A stretch of 64,000 nucleotides of DNA from Flavipsychrobacter stenotrophus (lineage in GTDB: Bacteria; Bacteroidota; Bacteroidia; Chitinophagales; Chitinophagaceae): positions 930,001 to 994,000 of the forward strand of contig NZ_PPSL01000002.1 of the NCBI RefSeq assembly GCF_002954265.1. The letters are read 5' to 3'. The position numbers were made by a program, and so were the translations under genes. The notes under the pieces are model-generated. The model worked only from the letters and a program-made list of their open reading frames with translations. It was not told the origin of the DNA and made no database searches. Shown one piece after another: positions 46,784-56,665 of this stretch; the stretch's first letter is position 1, and each line of letters starts with the position of its first letter.

Positions 46784-49531
46784 ATGAAAAAAGTAATACT
46801 TCATTTCGGTCTGGTTTTGTCAATCCTATTTCCTTCTAAACTTGCATTTTGCCAGGCCGGGAATGTGTTTACTGCTGCAGGTGGTGGCACGTCTACATTT
46901 GATGGGGTTCCTGCTACTTCAGCCGATTTTACAGTTACCGCAGGTGTAAGCGTAGATAACGCAGGTAATATTTACATTGCAGACAGTGCTCAAAATAAGG
47001 TGAGAAAGGTTGACTTTAGTACAGGACTTATTCACACCATTGCAGGTACTGGCGTCGCCGGCTTTTCTGGTGATGGTGGTCCGGCGTCAGCTGCGCAGTT
47101 AAGCTACCCGCAAGGTGTATTTGTAGATAACACCGGAGATATTTTCATAGCTGATGCCGGGAATCTGAGAGTTCGTAAAGTTGATGGAATTACCGGCATC
47201 ATTACTACAGTTGCAGGTGGCGGAACATCTACCCTTGATGGTGTGCCAGCTACATCTCACCAACTTTATCCTCTGTGCGTATATGTTGACGCTTCAGGAA
47301 ATATTTATTCCGGGGGCAATTATAAATTATATAAAGTAAGTGCCATTAGCGGACTTATTACTACAGTAGCCGGCAATGGAAGCGGTGGTGACGCTGGTGA
47401 CGGGGGATTGGCAACCGCAGCAACACTTTCTTTTTCAATTAAGAGTATATCAATGGATCAGGCCGGCAACTTATATGTCGTATCGTCAACGGGAAGTAAG
47501 GTGCGAAGAATAGATGCTATGACCAATATAATAACTACTGTTGCTGGAGGAGGCACTTCGCTTGCTGAAGGAGTATTGGCGACCAATGCTCTGTTGTTAG
47601 GTGTACACAGTTGCACGGCCGATCTGATGGGTAACTTATTTATTGCAGAGCGGTCTCAAAACAGGATAAGACGTGTAAATGTGTTGACAGGACTAATCAA
47701 TACTATAGCCGGGGCAGATACAACGCTAGGAGCATATATGGGTGAAGGAGTCCCTGCAATGAATGCTTTCGTTGATCCGTATTTGATTTGTATCGATGCC
47801 AATAATAGCTATGTTTATTATTCTAACCAGTCAGATAAGGTACGACGATTTTCATTTCTGCCGATGTATGGCAGCCCGGGAAGCAGTGTATTTGACAGTA
47901 TGTTTGTGTCGATAAAACATTTTTGTAACGGGCCCGAGCTTAAAATAAACACCCCACACTTCATTTCAGGAAGGAGTATTAGAACATACTTTGGCGACGG
48001 AAGTTCAGATTCTTCCGTTATTACCTCCGGCTACATGGGGGGCGGATACACTATAATACGCCATACTTATCCCCATTCCGGTGTCTATACAATCCGGCAA
48101 CTTCTATATCAAGGTGCAGTAGTGCAAGATTCGATGTCCTATAATTATTCTTATGAGTTTTGCAGATCATTGCCTGTTGCTATTTTCTCCGATTCAAACG
48201 GAAATGGTATTCGGGATGCTTCTGAACTTCTTTATGGAAAGCCATCACTCACACAGGTTGATTCTAATGGAATTCCCATAGATACACTTTCTGCAACAAG
48301 CGGGTTTACCTATAATGCTTACTGTTCGCCGGGGGATATATATAGCTTTCACATGATTCCTGGTGTAATGGCTGTAACATGTCCTTCCGGGGGTATTATT
48401 TCTGATACAATTCAGGCAATAGTCCCTACCTACCCAGTGGAGTATTTTGGTCTTTCCTGCCTAACGGCTACTAATTTGGATCTGTCTGTGAATGCTATTG
48501 TTCCGGTAACTGGAATACGAGACCAGTGGGGTGATATTTATGTTGCAAATGATGGCTGCTTGCCAGTCAACGCCACAGTAAAACTATATTTTAGTCCTAA
48601 GTACATTTTTTCGGGAAATGCCAGCCCCTCTCCTTCAAGTGCTTCAGGCAATTCCGTTACCTGGAATCTGGCAGCATTATCATCCTCTAACGCTGCTCCC
48701 ATTGATCTCTATTATGTATTAATAAACCCTGCCACAGGTTACCTTACACCCGGCGACACTGTACAAACACATATAGAAGTAACGCCAACATCGGGAGACA
48801 TCAATCCGGCAAACAATACTATCATTTTTGTAGACACAGTAAAAGCATCATGCGATCCTAACTTCATTAAGGTCACACCTAATTGTATTACTTCAGGAAC
48901 CCTCCCTACACAATTGAAATACACTATCCACTTTGAGAACACGGGTAATGATACTGCCCATAACATCTACGTATTTGATACCTTGCCGGCTTATGTCAAT
49001 GCCAGCTCATTGCGTATGGTCATGGCTTCTCACGTAATGAACATAGACATACAGAGCCATGATGGCTATAAGGTAGCCCGGTTCGACTTTCCCAATATTA
49101 ATCTGCTGGATAGCAGCCACCATGGCGAATGTGATGGTGCATTTATCTATACCATTAATACCAATGCAGGCCTTATAGATGGTACTGACATTATGAACCG
49201 CGTGGGCATCTACTTCGACTATAACGCAGTTGTGATGACCAATGAGGAGCATAACCAGATAGGTGGGTGCTGGCCTACGGGCGTGCCTGAGGTGAAGAAG
49301 GATATTTCCGCTACACTTTACCCCAACCCATTTACCGACATACTACATATTGATGCTGCCGCAGCTACGCACTTCTCCATAACCAATATTGTGGGCGCAA
49401 CGCTGCAGCGTGGTGAATTGGTAAAGGGCGACAATCAGGTTAATGTAACCAACCTGGCTTCGGGCATATATCTTATTACCCTTACAGATAAAGATGGTGC
49501 ACGATCGGTGCATAAGGTTGTGAAGGAGTAG
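46784..49531 (+). CDS. Secreted NHL-repeat protein with type IX sorting domain
   Basis: A 915-residue protein with a signal peptide (about residues 1-23). Residues about 25-360 form a beta propeller of NHL repeats (VDNAGNIYIADSAQNKVRKV and variants). Two blades start with nearly the same text, AGGGTSTFDGVPATS and AGGGTSTLDGVPATS, a sign of recent duplication. A PKD-like part follows (about 375-450), then repeat-rich beta domains including a DUF11-like stretch (about 700-820; YFDYNAVVMTNEEHNQIGG). The C-terminus is a type A sorting signal (LYPNPFTDILHID ... GIYLITLTDKDGARSVHKVVKE) that sends it out through the Por system. Likely a surface or secreted adhesion or binding protein. Confidence 0.9.
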   Translation: MKKVILHFGLVLSILFPSKLAFCQAGNVFTAAGGGTSTFDGVPATSADFTVTAGVSVDNAGNIYIADSAQNKVRKVDFSTGLIHTIAGTGVAGFSGDGGPASAAQLSYPQGVFVDNTGDIFIADAGNLRVRKVDGITGIITTVAGGGTSTLDGVPATSHQLYPLCVYVDASGNIYSGGNYKLYKVSAISGLITTVAGNGSGGDAGDGGLATAATLSFSIKSISMDQAGNLYVVSSTGSKVRRIDAMTNIITTVAGGGTSLAEGVLATNALLLGVHSCTADLMGNLFIAERSQNRIRRVNVLTGLINTIAGADTTLGAYMGEGVPAMNAFVDPYLICIDANNSYVYYSNQSDKVRRFSFLPMYGSPGSSVFDSMFVSIKHFCNGPELKINTPHFISGRSIRTYFGDGSSDSSVITSGYMGGGYTIIRHTYPHSGVYTIRQLLYQGAVVQDSMSYNYSYEFCRSLPVAIFSDSNGNGIRDASELLYGKPSLTQVDSNGIPIDTLSATSGFTYNAYCSPGDIYSFHMIPGVMAVTCPSGGIISDTIQAIVPTYPVEYFGLSCLTATNLDLSVNAIVPVTGIRDQWGDIYVANDGCLPVNATVKLYFSPKYIFSGNASPSPSSASGNSVTWNLAALSSSNAAPIDLYYVLINPATGYLTPGDTVQTHIEVTPTSGDINPANNTIIFVDTVKASCDPNFIKVTPNCITSGTLPTQLKYTIHFENTGNDTAHNIYVFDTLPAYVNASSLRMVMASHVMNIDIQSHDGYKVARFDFPNINLLDSSHHGECDGAFIYTINTNAGLIDGTDIMNRVGIYFDYNAVVMTNEEHNQIGGCWPTGVPEVKKDISATLYPNPFTDILHIDAAAATHFSITNIVGATLQRGELVKGDNQVNVTNLASGIYLITLTDKDGARSVHKVVKE

Positions 49532-49539
49532 GGGTTAAT

Positions 49540-49590
49540 GGGTCTCAAAGAGAACCGGCCAGTTGCAGGGCGAGCCCAGCCCTTACGTGC
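49540..49590. repeat. Degraded dispersed-repeat fragment
   Basis: GGTCTCAAAGAGAACCGGCC matches the end of the hairpin repeat seen inverted at 28260; it is followed by GCAGGGCGAGCCCAGCCC, a decayed GGGCTGAA palindrome. Confidence 0.55.
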
Positions 49591-49599
49591 GTTGTCTTA

Positions 49600-49770
49600 T
49601 TAGTGCTTGAATAAGCGCACCAACATAACAATAATGGCGATTAAGAACATGAATAGCGAAATGCGGTTCATGCCATGCATCATGCTGATACTGATATTTT
49701 TCGGATCGGAAGGATCTCTTTTACGGATATAGAAATATGTGAGAATCTGGTTCCAAACGCCGTTTTTCAT
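49600..49770 (-). CDS. DUF6728-like 56-residue membrane protein
   Basis: ATG 49770 to the stop at 49600 gives 56 residues. The N-terminal part reads NQILTYFYIRKRDPSDPKN, then MMHGMNRISLFMFLIAIIVM and a basic end. The layout (short cytoplasmic start with FYIRKRDP, a conserved MHGMNRIS, one membrane helix) matches the small DUF6728 proteins of Bacteroidota. It is divergent from tRNA-Ala. Function unknown. Confidence 0.7.
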   Translation of the reverse strand: MKNGVWNQILTYFYIRKRDPSDPKNISISMMHGMNRISLFMFLIAIIVMLVRLFKH

Positions 49771-49834
49771 GATCGTCCATTTTGAAATAAAGTTACGGGA
49801 TTATTCAGGGATATAATTATATTTGCAGCCCATC

Positions 49835-49910
<76 letters not shown>

Positions 49911-49915
49911 GCTTT

Positions 49916-49940
49916 AAATCACCTTCGGGTGATTTTTTGT
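49916..49940 (+). terminator. Terminator of tRNA-Ala
   Basis: AAATCACC-TTCG-GGTGATTT is an 8-bp stem with a stable tetraloop, followed by T-rich sequence (TTTGTTTTT). Confidence 0.9.
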
Positions 49941-49971
49941 TTTTAGTCTAGTATTGTCTGCAGGGTTAATT

Positions 49972-51069
49972 TTAAGAGATAAGACCTATTATCTCTTGTG
50001 CGGCCTTTGTAGATGCATGTGTGTTGCCTAATTTATGCCACAGTTCTGCATAGTCTTTTTGCAATGCTTGCTTATAAGTGTCATCATAGAGTAGCTCATT
50101 CAGTGCTGCTTTAAGTGAGGTTTCATTAAGGTCTTCCTGTATCAGCTCTTTTATTACCGGTTTATCCATTATCAGGTTTACCAGCGATATGTATTTTATG
50201 CTTACCAGCTTCTTTGCCAGCCAGAAGGATATGGCATTGCCCTTATAGCAGACTACTTCAGGCACTCCAAACAGGGCGGTCTCCAGTGTGGCGGTACCGC
50301 TTGTTACCAGTGCGGCTGCACTTTGCCTTAGGAGGTTGTAAGTGTCGGCCTTTACCATTTTTACTTTTGTATTACCCATTAGCTCGGCATACAAGCTATC
50401 GGGCTGGGCAGAAGCCTGCGCTATGATAAATTCATACTGCGGAAAATGTGGGATCATTTGCAACATAACCGGTAGCTTGGCCTTTATTTCCTGACTGCGG
50501 CTGCCCGGCAGCAATGCGATTATGGGTTTGTCTGACAAAGGTTTAGAAACAGGTTTGTTCTTTTCATCGGTCACCACTTCTATAAGCGGATGTCCTACGT
50601 AGGTAACCGTATAGTTCCATTTTTTATAAAAGTCTTCTTCAAATGGCAATATCACCAGCATCTTGTCTACATCTCTCTTCAGTTTTATCACTCTCTTCTC
50701 TTTCCATGCCCATACTTGTGGCGATATGTAGTAGACTACTTTTATGCCCCGCTTTTTAGCCCATTCGGCGATGCGCATATTAAAGCCGGGATAGTCTATG
50801 AGCACCAGCACATCGGGGTTATAAGCAAGTATATCGGCTTTGCAGGTGTCTATATTTTTCAAGATGGTGGGCAGGTGCATGATCACTTCTACAAAGCCCA
50901 TAAACGCCAGCTCTCTGTAGTGCTTTACCAACGTAGCGCCGGCGGCTTCCATGCTGTCGCCACCCCAGCAGCGTATATCTGCGTTGGTGTCTTGCTTATG
51001 AAGCGCCTTTATCAGGTTGCTTCCGTGCAGGTCTCCGCTGGCCTCTCCGGCTATAAGGTAGTAGCGCAT
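49972..51069 (-). CDS. lpxB: Lipid-A-disaccharide synthase LpxB
   Basis: The 365-residue protein is a GT19 glycosyltransferase. It joins UDP-2,3-diacylglucosamine and lipid X to form the lipid A disaccharide on the inner membrane. Motifs are GEASGDLHGSNLIKAL at residues 8-23, LVLIDYPGFNMRIAEWAKK, YYISPQVWAWKEKR, LPGSRSQEIK (about 193) and SGTATLETALFGVP (about 258). Length is close to the usual 380. Its start is 3 bases from the stop of the 96-residue membrane-protein gene upstream. Confidence 0.97.
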   Translation of the reverse strand: MRYYLIAGEASGDLHGSNLIKALHKQDTNADIRCWGGDSMEAAGATLVKHYRELAFMGFVEVIMHLPTILKNIDTCKADILAYNPDVLVLIDYPGFNMRIAEWAKKRGIKVVYYISPQVWAWKEKRVIKLKRDVDKMLVILPFEEDFYKKWNYTVTYVGHPLIEVVTDEKNKPVSKPLSDKPIIALLPGSRSQEIKAKLPVMLQMIPHFPQYEFIIAQASAQPDSLYAELMGNTKVKMVKADTYNLLRQSAAALVTSGTATLETALFGVPEVVCYKGNAISFWLAKKLVSIKYISLVNLIMDKPVIKELIQEDLNETSLKAALNELLYDDTYKQALQKDYAELWHKLGNTHASTKAAQEIIGLIS

Positions 51070-51072
51070 AAT

Positions 51073-51363
51073 TTACCACACGTATCTTACCAATACAATA
51101 AATACTACATAGAGCATGGTGGCTATAAATACCCCTCTTGCACCATGGTCGTAGCGCTTACTGTTCATAAATATGAACGGAGCCAGGTTTACCAGCAGGC
51201 TTAGCGAGCATACTTTGAATGTAATGTCTTTACTGGTAATCAACCTGTTTATGTAATCACCCATTTCATCATGCCTGAACCATATATATTTCATGATCAG
51301 CAAACCAATGAAGGGCCCCACAAGGCCTATCAAAAATCCTATAATCGGACTATTCAATTTCAT
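51073..51363 (-). CDS. Small membrane protein, operon partner of lpxB
   Basis: The 96-residue protein has three or four membrane helices (about residues 8-27, 45-63, 76-95) and the motif WFRHDEMGDYINRL in a loop. It ends 3 bases before the lpxB start, so it is the first gene of that transcript. No family is recognised; the pairing suggests an envelope role. Confidence 0.7.
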   Translation of the reverse strand: MKLNSPIIGFLIGLVGPFIGLLIMKYIWFRHDEMGDYINRLITSKDITFKVCSLSLLVNLAPFIFMNSKRYDHGARGVFIATMLYVVFIVLVRYVW

Positions 51364-51566
51364 AATTAAAAATATGGTGCAATATACAAAGTGTGCGGGT
51401 CTATTTATTAGCGTGGGCGGATAGCGGATGTTAAATACACCTCAATTTGCAGCACATAGCTTGTCGGTTAATGCCAAATTTTTTGGCACGCTTGTTGATT
51501 TATGAGAGAAAAATTGCTAACGTTAAACAAAATTTATTAATCTTGCACACACAAAACAAATGTATT

Positions 51567-52538
51567 ATGAAACGAAAACTACTATTTAGCTTACTGGTCG
51601 CCATAGCACCGATAGTATCATTTGCACAGGGTTGTATTACCATTTTCTCTGAAGATGGCGATCGCTTTTTCCTGGTTCTGAATGGTGTAAAACAAAATGC
51701 CGCAGCACAAACTAATGTACGCGTAGATATGCTGTCCAGTGAATATTACTCCGCAAGAATTCTCTTCGAAGACAAGAGCAAGCCGGAAATTTCTAAAAAC
51801 ATTCCGGTAAAAGACCCTGCCACCAGCGACTGGGCAGATGTGACCTACAAAATAAAGAGAACAAAAGATGGCGAGCTGAAACTTCGCTATTTCAGTGCTA
51901 CACCTGTTCCCGTAGCTTACAATCCTCCTGCCGATATGTATTTCGTGCATTATGGTCAGGCGGCACCTGTTGGCAACGCAACGTCTGTTACACAAACTAC
52001 ATATACAACAACTACCTCTAACCCTACTGGCGCATCGGTAAATGTAAATGGTGGTGGACTGAGTATGAATGTAAATGTAGGTGATGGTGTAAATGGCGGC
52101 GGACTGAACATGAATGTGAATGTAAATGATGGCATGAATTCATCTTACAGCCAGAATTCATCGGTTACCACTACAACAACACGTACTACAACTACATCGG
52201 GCGGAGGATACAATGATGCACCACCGCCACCGCCAGCGCGTGCAGGCTGTGGATACCCTATGGATATGAACAGCTTTAGTGATGCAAAGAAGACTATTGG
52301 TAATGCATCTTTTGAAGACACCAAGTTGTCTACGGCTAAGAGCATATTGTCTGCCAACTGCGTAACTACCGACCAGGTAATAGCTATATGCAAAATGTTC
52401 TCTTATGAGGCGTCAAAACTAGATTTCGCTAAATTTGCCTATTCAAAAACTACCGATAGAGCTAACTATTTTAAAGTTGCCAATGTATTTTCGTTCGACG
52501 CCAGCAAAACGGAGTTGAATGAATTTATAGCCCAGTAA
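51567..52538 (+). CDS. DUF4476 domain-containing secreted protein
   Basis: Start ATG 51567 yields the signal peptide MKRKLLFSLLVAIAPIVSFA; the longer frame adds 40 non-signal residues. The mature protein has a beta-rich N-terminal part (about residues 20-130), a low-complexity middle with repeated VNGGGLSMNVNVGD / GGGLNMNVNVND and Thr-rich runs, a Pro-rich stretch, and a C-terminal DUF4476 domain (about 235-324; CGYPMDMNSFSDAKKTIGNA). DUF4476 has no known activity. A strong bidirectional terminator follows. Confidence 0.85.
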   Translation: MKRKLLFSLLVAIAPIVSFAQGCITIFSEDGDRFFLVLNGVKQNAAAQTNVRVDMLSSEYYSARILFEDKSKPEISKNIPVKDPATSDWADVTYKIKRTKDGELKLRYFSATPVPVAYNPPADMYFVHYGQAAPVGNATSVTQTTYTTTTSNPTGASVNVNGGGLSMNVNVGDGVNGGGLNMNVNVNDGMNSSYSQNSSVTTTTTRTTTTSGGGYNDAPPPPPARAGCGYPMDMNSFSDAKKTIGNASFEDTKLSTAKSILSANCVTTDQVIAICKMFSYEASKLDFAKFAYSKTTDRANYFKVANVFSFDASKTELNEFIAQ

Positions 52539-52618
52539 TTAACTTTATACCAAGCGATAGCTAAACCAAAATAGACATTACCCTTTCGGGCATATAAAAC
52601 CCGATAAGTGCGAAACAA

Positions 52619-52667
52619 AACAAGAAAAAGAGCGTTCTCAAAACAGAGAATACGCTCTTTTCTTGTT
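52619..52667. terminator. Strong bidirectional terminator
   Basis: AACAAGAAAAAGAGCG pairs with CGCTCTTTTCTTGTT over about 15 bp, with TCTC / GAGA continuing inside. T- and A-rich arms let it work in both directions. It shows that the next gene starts after it, at 52749. Confidence 0.85.
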
Positions 52668-52748
52668 TATGGCCATTTAATATTGTCAGAGACTATCAGG
52701 CATCAATTATTCCTATATCTTTACCTTTCCAACCAGTTTTTTTCGCGG

Positions 52749-54092
52749 ATGATATTGCATCTATTTTTTTTATTTATTTATATCTCTCTGGGTGGTGTAT
52801 TATCTCCGTCGGCAATGTTGATGGTGGCAATTGCAGAGTCTTGTATGGCTATCTATGTTAAGGTTAGAGATACAAAATATTTCATATTGCCGTATATTAT
52901 AACACTTGCCACGTTATTGACGGTCAACATCGGTAATTTGTCTTTAATAGACAGAGTTGAGAATAAGGCAGATCTGATGTATATATTTACTGTCCCGGAA
53001 TACATCCCCGATGCGGTAATGATCTGGTGCGTAGGTTGTTCAATTTTCTTTTTAGGGTATACTTTTTTTGAAAAGAGGTCGATGCCTTCAGTGGCAGTAA
53101 ATATTACGCCCAAACAGAGCAATGTAATATTTTATATTATGCTTGGCTTTCTGGTATTTGCCCCATGGATATTTCCTTTGTTATCTTTCCTTGGGAATTT
53201 TGCAAAAATATTCGGATTGCTTGCTAATGTGGGCGTGCTATTCTTTGCGAAGCTGTGGGCTTCAACAGATAACAAAAAGTATCGTAATTATGCTATTGTT
53301 CTTTTAGTGTTACAAACGTATAATGGTATATTCCATTCATATCTCAGATATGAGATAATAATACCCACCATAGTATTCTCCATCGGTTATTTTGCAGGTA
53401 AAAGAAACATTAGTTATTTATTGAGTTATAGAACGCTGCCATTGATCGTTGTGCTAGGTTTGTTTTTTAACGGGTTTACCCAATTAGAGGCATATCGATC
53501 AAACTTTGCCGTAGGTATCCAGAATATATATTTTGGAGGCTCTGATGAAGAAGAAGATGCGCCATTAGAAGCATACACAACCACCAAAGATAGAGGTGGT
53601 GCATTTGACAGGGCTTCTACGATAGGGCAGATCACCGCTATTCTGAAGTTGGTAAATACCAACGGATTTTACGGCGGCCTTGCCTCAGAGCCATTGGTTG
53701 CAGCACTTGTACCCCGAATTTTATGGCCTGAAAAGCCTCGAATTGCAATAGGTCAGTGGTTCGCGATAGAGACAGGCACAGCCTATGTGAGAGAAGGGGA
53801 AACAAAAGCAAATAATTCTGTGAACATGACCGTACCTGGAGAGCTTTACCTCGACTTTGGGTGGGTGGGATTAGCGATCGGTTGCTTTTTATTTGGAGGT
53901 TTTTTTGTAACGCTCTGGAATTCATCCCAATTTTATATCTCCAATTATAACTTAACAGGTGCAATTTGGGGTGGATATATTCTATTGAATAGCCTTGCGG
54001 GGATCAGCGGAGATCTGCAGATCAGTATTACACTTCTATCTTTTTACATCATATTTGTCGTAATAAAAAGGCTATGCGGGCAGTTTGTATAG
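52749..54092 (+). CDS. Oligosaccharide repeat-unit polymerase-like membrane protein (Wzy type)
   Basis: Start ATG 52749 (MILHLFFLFIYISLG) is used: the longer frame would begin inside a terminator. The 447-residue protein has about ten membrane helices. A long periplasmic loop near the end contains ALVPRILWPEKPRIAIGQWFA and VNMTVPGELYLDFGWVGLAIG, a pattern of Wzy-type O-antigen or capsule polymerases. It would join lipid-linked repeat units on the periplasmic side. It overlaps the glycosyltransferase gene by 19 bases. Confidence 0.75.
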   Translation: MILHLFFLFIYISLGGVLSPSAMLMVAIAESCMAIYVKVRDTKYFILPYIITLATLLTVNIGNLSLIDRVENKADLMYIFTVPEYIPDAVMIWCVGCSIFFLGYTFFEKRSMPSVAVNITPKQSNVIFYIMLGFLVFAPWIFPLLSFLGNFAKIFGLLANVGVLFFAKLWASTDNKKYRNYAIVLLVLQTYNGIFHSYLRYEIIIPTIVFSIGYFAGKRNISYLLSYRTLPLIVVLGLFFNGFTQLEAYRSNFAVGIQNIYFGGSDEEEDAPLEAYTTTKDRGGAFDRASTIGQITAILKLVNTNGFYGGLASEPLVAALVPRILWPEKPRIAIGQWFAIETGTAYVREGETKANNSVNMTVPGELYLDFGWVGLAIGCFLFGGFFVTLWNSSQFYISNYNLTGAIWGGYILLNSLAGISGDLQISITLLSFYIIFVVIKRLCGQFV

Positions 54093-55108
54093 GACCACTT
54101 TGGAGAGGAAGTAACGCAGGCGGCTTGTTTAAGGCGCTTAGCCGGAAGGGTTGCATGATAGAGGTAGTTGATGAGTTTTATTTTATCAGCCTGCAAAGCA
54201 AGAATAAGGTGACCAAAATAATGGAGCGCTTTGTGCGCACCCGACAGGTGGCCGAATTTAACGCGAACATTAAGAAAAAAATAGACCTATTTGCTCCAGA
54301 GGTGTTACTTGTATATAAGGGAACTTTTGTAACGCCGGATAGTCTGATCTATGCAAAAGAGCGCAATTGCAAATTGGTTCTTTTCTTTCCCGATGTAAGT
54401 ACTACAGCCCACGGTCCATATATTCCTCAGTGTATTCCTCATTATGAACAGATCTTTACGACCAAGACATTTGGGATGAAAGATATGGGTGAAAAATATG
54501 GAGTAAAGAACATGAAGGTTATACCTCATGGTTATGACCCCGAGATACACCGTATAATACCCGTAACGCTAAAAGAACAGGACGTTTATGGTAATGACGC
54601 CTCGTTCATAGGCACATGGTCTCCCAAAAAAGAAAAGTGGCTTAGTTATATAAAAGAACAAATACCTGGCATCGATCTGAAGATATGGGGATCACAATGG
54701 TTCAAATCAACTTCTGCTATACTAAATGACAGCATACAGGGCAATGAAGTGCTGGGCGATCTCTATGCTATGGCCATTCAATGCTCAAAAATAAACCTGG
54801 GTATTCTTTCTGAACAGAGAGAGGGTTCATCTTCAGGCGATCTGATCACATCGCGCACCTTCCATATACCGGGTGCTGGTGGTTTTATGCTGCATGAGCG
54901 CAATGAAGAGTCGCTGGCGTGCTTTGAAGAAGACACCGAATCGGGCTTTTTTGATGGGCCGGAAGAGATGGTAACCAAAATAAAATACTACCTGCAGAAC
55001 GATGAATTGCGCGATAAGGTGCGAATGGCCGGCCATCGCCGCGCACTGGCCGAACACTCATTAGATGCGAGGGCTGAAACGTTGCTGGGCTACCTGAGCA
55101 AAATGTAA
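54074..55108 (+). CDS. CgeB-like glycosyltransferase
   Basis: The 344-residue protein matches the CgeB/DUF3880 type: an N-terminal Rossmann part (about residues 1-110, with KLVLFFPDVSTTAHGPYIP) and a C-terminal GT4-like part (about 180-340; SFIGTWSPKKEKWLSYI, SSSGDLITSRTFHIPGAGGFMLHERNEES). It should move a sugar from a nucleotide donor, in polysaccharide or spore-coat-like glycosylation. It is translationally coupled to the polymerase before it (19-base overlap). Confidence 0.85.
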   Translation: MRAVCIGPLWRGSNAGGLFKALSRKGCMIEVVDEFYFISLQSKNKVTKIMERFVRTRQVAEFNANIKKKIDLFAPEVLLVYKGTFVTPDSLIYAKERNCKLVLFFPDVSTTAHGPYIPQCIPHYEQIFTTKTFGMKDMGEKYGVKNMKVIPHGYDPEIHRIIPVTLKEQDVYGNDASFIGTWSPKKEKWLSYIKEQIPGIDLKIWGSQWFKSTSAILNDSIQGNEVLGDLYAMAIQCSKINLGILSEQREGSSSGDLITSRTFHIPGAGGFMLHERNEESLACFEEDTESGFFDGPEEMVTKIKYYLQNDELRDKVRMAGHRRALAEHSLDARAETLLGYLSKM

Positions 55109-55165
55109 TATCCATTTTATTATCTCTTTAATATCCCTCCATTAGGCAATTGCCGCCAATGTTTA

Positions 55166-55173
55166 TATTTTTG
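55166..55173 (+). promoter_or_regulatory. -7 box TATTTTTG of glyS
   Basis: TATTTTTG matches TAnnTTTG and ends 7 bases before the ATG at 55181, leaving a very short leader. Confidence 0.45.
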
Positions 55174-55180
55174 CGCCACT

Positions 55181-56611
55181 ATGGCAAATGAGAATAAGTT
55201 GCAGGCCATTATAGGCCACTGCAAAGAATATGGCTTTGTTTTTCAATCGAGTGAAATATATGATGGACTGAGTGCTGTATACGACTATGGTCAGTATGGT
55301 GCAGAGTTGAAGAAGAATATCCGCGATTATTGGTGGAGAAGCATGACCCAGATGCAGGATAACATAGTAGGTATTGATGCCGCTATATTCATGCATCCTA
55401 CGGTTTGGAAAGCCAGCGGACACGTTGATAACTTCAGCGATCCGATGATAGATAATAAAGACAGTCAGAAGCGTTACCGTGTAGATCACCTGATAGAAGG
55501 CTATGCAGAAACACTGGATGCTGAAGCAGGCGCAGCTATCATTAAACAAATGGAATTGCTGCTGGAAGCCAATGACTTTGCAGGACTGAAGACTTTAATA
55601 GAAGATAAGAAGATCAATTGCGCCATTAGTGGCACCTGCAACTGGACAGATGTTCGCCAGTTCAACCTCATGTTCTCTACAGAAATGGGATCGGTGGCTG
55701 ATGAAGCAAACGTGGTTTATCTACGTCCGGAAACGGCACAAGGTATATTCGTTAACTTCCTTAATGTGCAGAAGAGTGGCCGTATGAAAATACCTTTCGG
55801 TATTGCACAAACGGGTAAAGCGTTTAGAAATGAGATCGTAGCCCGTGGCTTTATCTTCCGTATGCGGGAATTTGAGCAGATGGAAATGCAGTTTTTCGTA
55901 AAGCCGGGCACTCAGAAGGAATGGTATGACTACTGGAAGGAAACCCGCATGAAGTGGCACCTGAGTCTGGGTATTGGTGCTGATAAATACAAATTTCACG
56001 ATCACGTAAAGTTGGCACACTATGCCGACATGGCGTGCGATATAGAGTATGATTTCCCTATGGGCTTTAAGGAAGTAGAAGGGGTGCATAGCCGTACCGA
56101 CTTCGACCTGAAGCAACACCAGCAGTTCAGCGGTAAAAAGCTGACCTACTTTGATACTGAGATCAACCAGCACTATGTACCATACGTTATTGAAACATCT
56201 ATAGGACTGGACCGCACGGTAATGATGATACTGAGCGAGGCGTATGTAGAAGAAGACCTGAGTACAGAGGAAAAGCAGGATAGCCGCGTGGTATTGAAAT
56301 TCCCGCCAATGCTGGCACCGATAAAGCTGGCGGTATTGCCATTGACCAAAAAGGATGGTCTACCTGAACTGGCTAAAGATCTGATCAATGATTGCAAAAC
56401 ACAGTTCAAATGCTTCTATGAAGAGAAAGACAGCATAGGTAAGCGTTACCGCCGTATGGATGCCCTGGGTACTCCTTTCTGCGTAACTATAGATCACCAG
56501 ACCAAAGAAGATGGTACAGTAACTATCCGCTACCGCGATACAATGCTGCAAGAGCGTATAGCCCTGGCAGATGTAAAGAAGCTGGTAATGGAGAAGATCG
56601 CAATGTTCTGA
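55181..56611 (+). CDS. glyS: Glycyl-tRNA synthetase, dimeric class II type
   Basis: The 476-residue enzyme attaches glycine to tRNA-Gly. It is of the alpha-2 (eukaryote-like) type found in Bacteroidota. Features are the N-terminal GFVFQSSEIYDGLSAVYDYG segment, motif 2 (AFRNEIVARGFIFRMREFEQ), the MQFF and HYADMACDIEY regions, motif 3 (ETSIGLDRTVMMIL) and a C-terminal anticodon-binding domain (about 370-476; KLAVLPLTKKDGLPE). It is a monocistronic gene ending in a terminator. Confidence 0.97.
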   Translation: MANENKLQAIIGHCKEYGFVFQSSEIYDGLSAVYDYGQYGAELKKNIRDYWWRSMTQMQDNIVGIDAAIFMHPTVWKASGHVDNFSDPMIDNKDSQKRYRVDHLIEGYAETLDAEAGAAIIKQMELLLEANDFAGLKTLIEDKKINCAISGTCNWTDVRQFNLMFSTEMGSVADEANVVYLRPETAQGIFVNFLNVQKSGRMKIPFGIAQTGKAFRNEIVARGFIFRMREFEQMEMQFFVKPGTQKEWYDYWKETRMKWHLSLGIGADKYKFHDHVKLAHYADMACDIEYDFPMGFKEVEGVHSRTDFDLKQHQQFSGKKLTYFDTEINQHYVPYVIETSIGLDRTVMMILSEAYVEEDLSTEEKQDSRVVLKFPPMLAPIKLAVLPLTKKDGLPELAKDLINDCKTQFKCFYEEKDSIGKRYRRMDALGTPFCVTIDHQTKEDGTVTIRYRDTMLQERIALADVKKLVMEKIAMF

Positions 56612-56635
56612 TAAGATAATCAGTTTAAATTAGTG

Positions 56636-56665
56636 AATGGCCGTCTTGTGAAAGGCGGCCATTTT
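56636..56665 (+). terminator. Terminator of glyS
   Basis: AATGGCCG (56636-56643) and CGGCCATT (56656-56663) form an 8-bp stem, followed by T. Confidence 0.8.

Noticed and set aside
52608-52748. Upstream start for the polymerase-like gene
   Set aside because: That start lies inside a strong bidirectional terminator; the ATG at 52749 begins at the first membrane helix.
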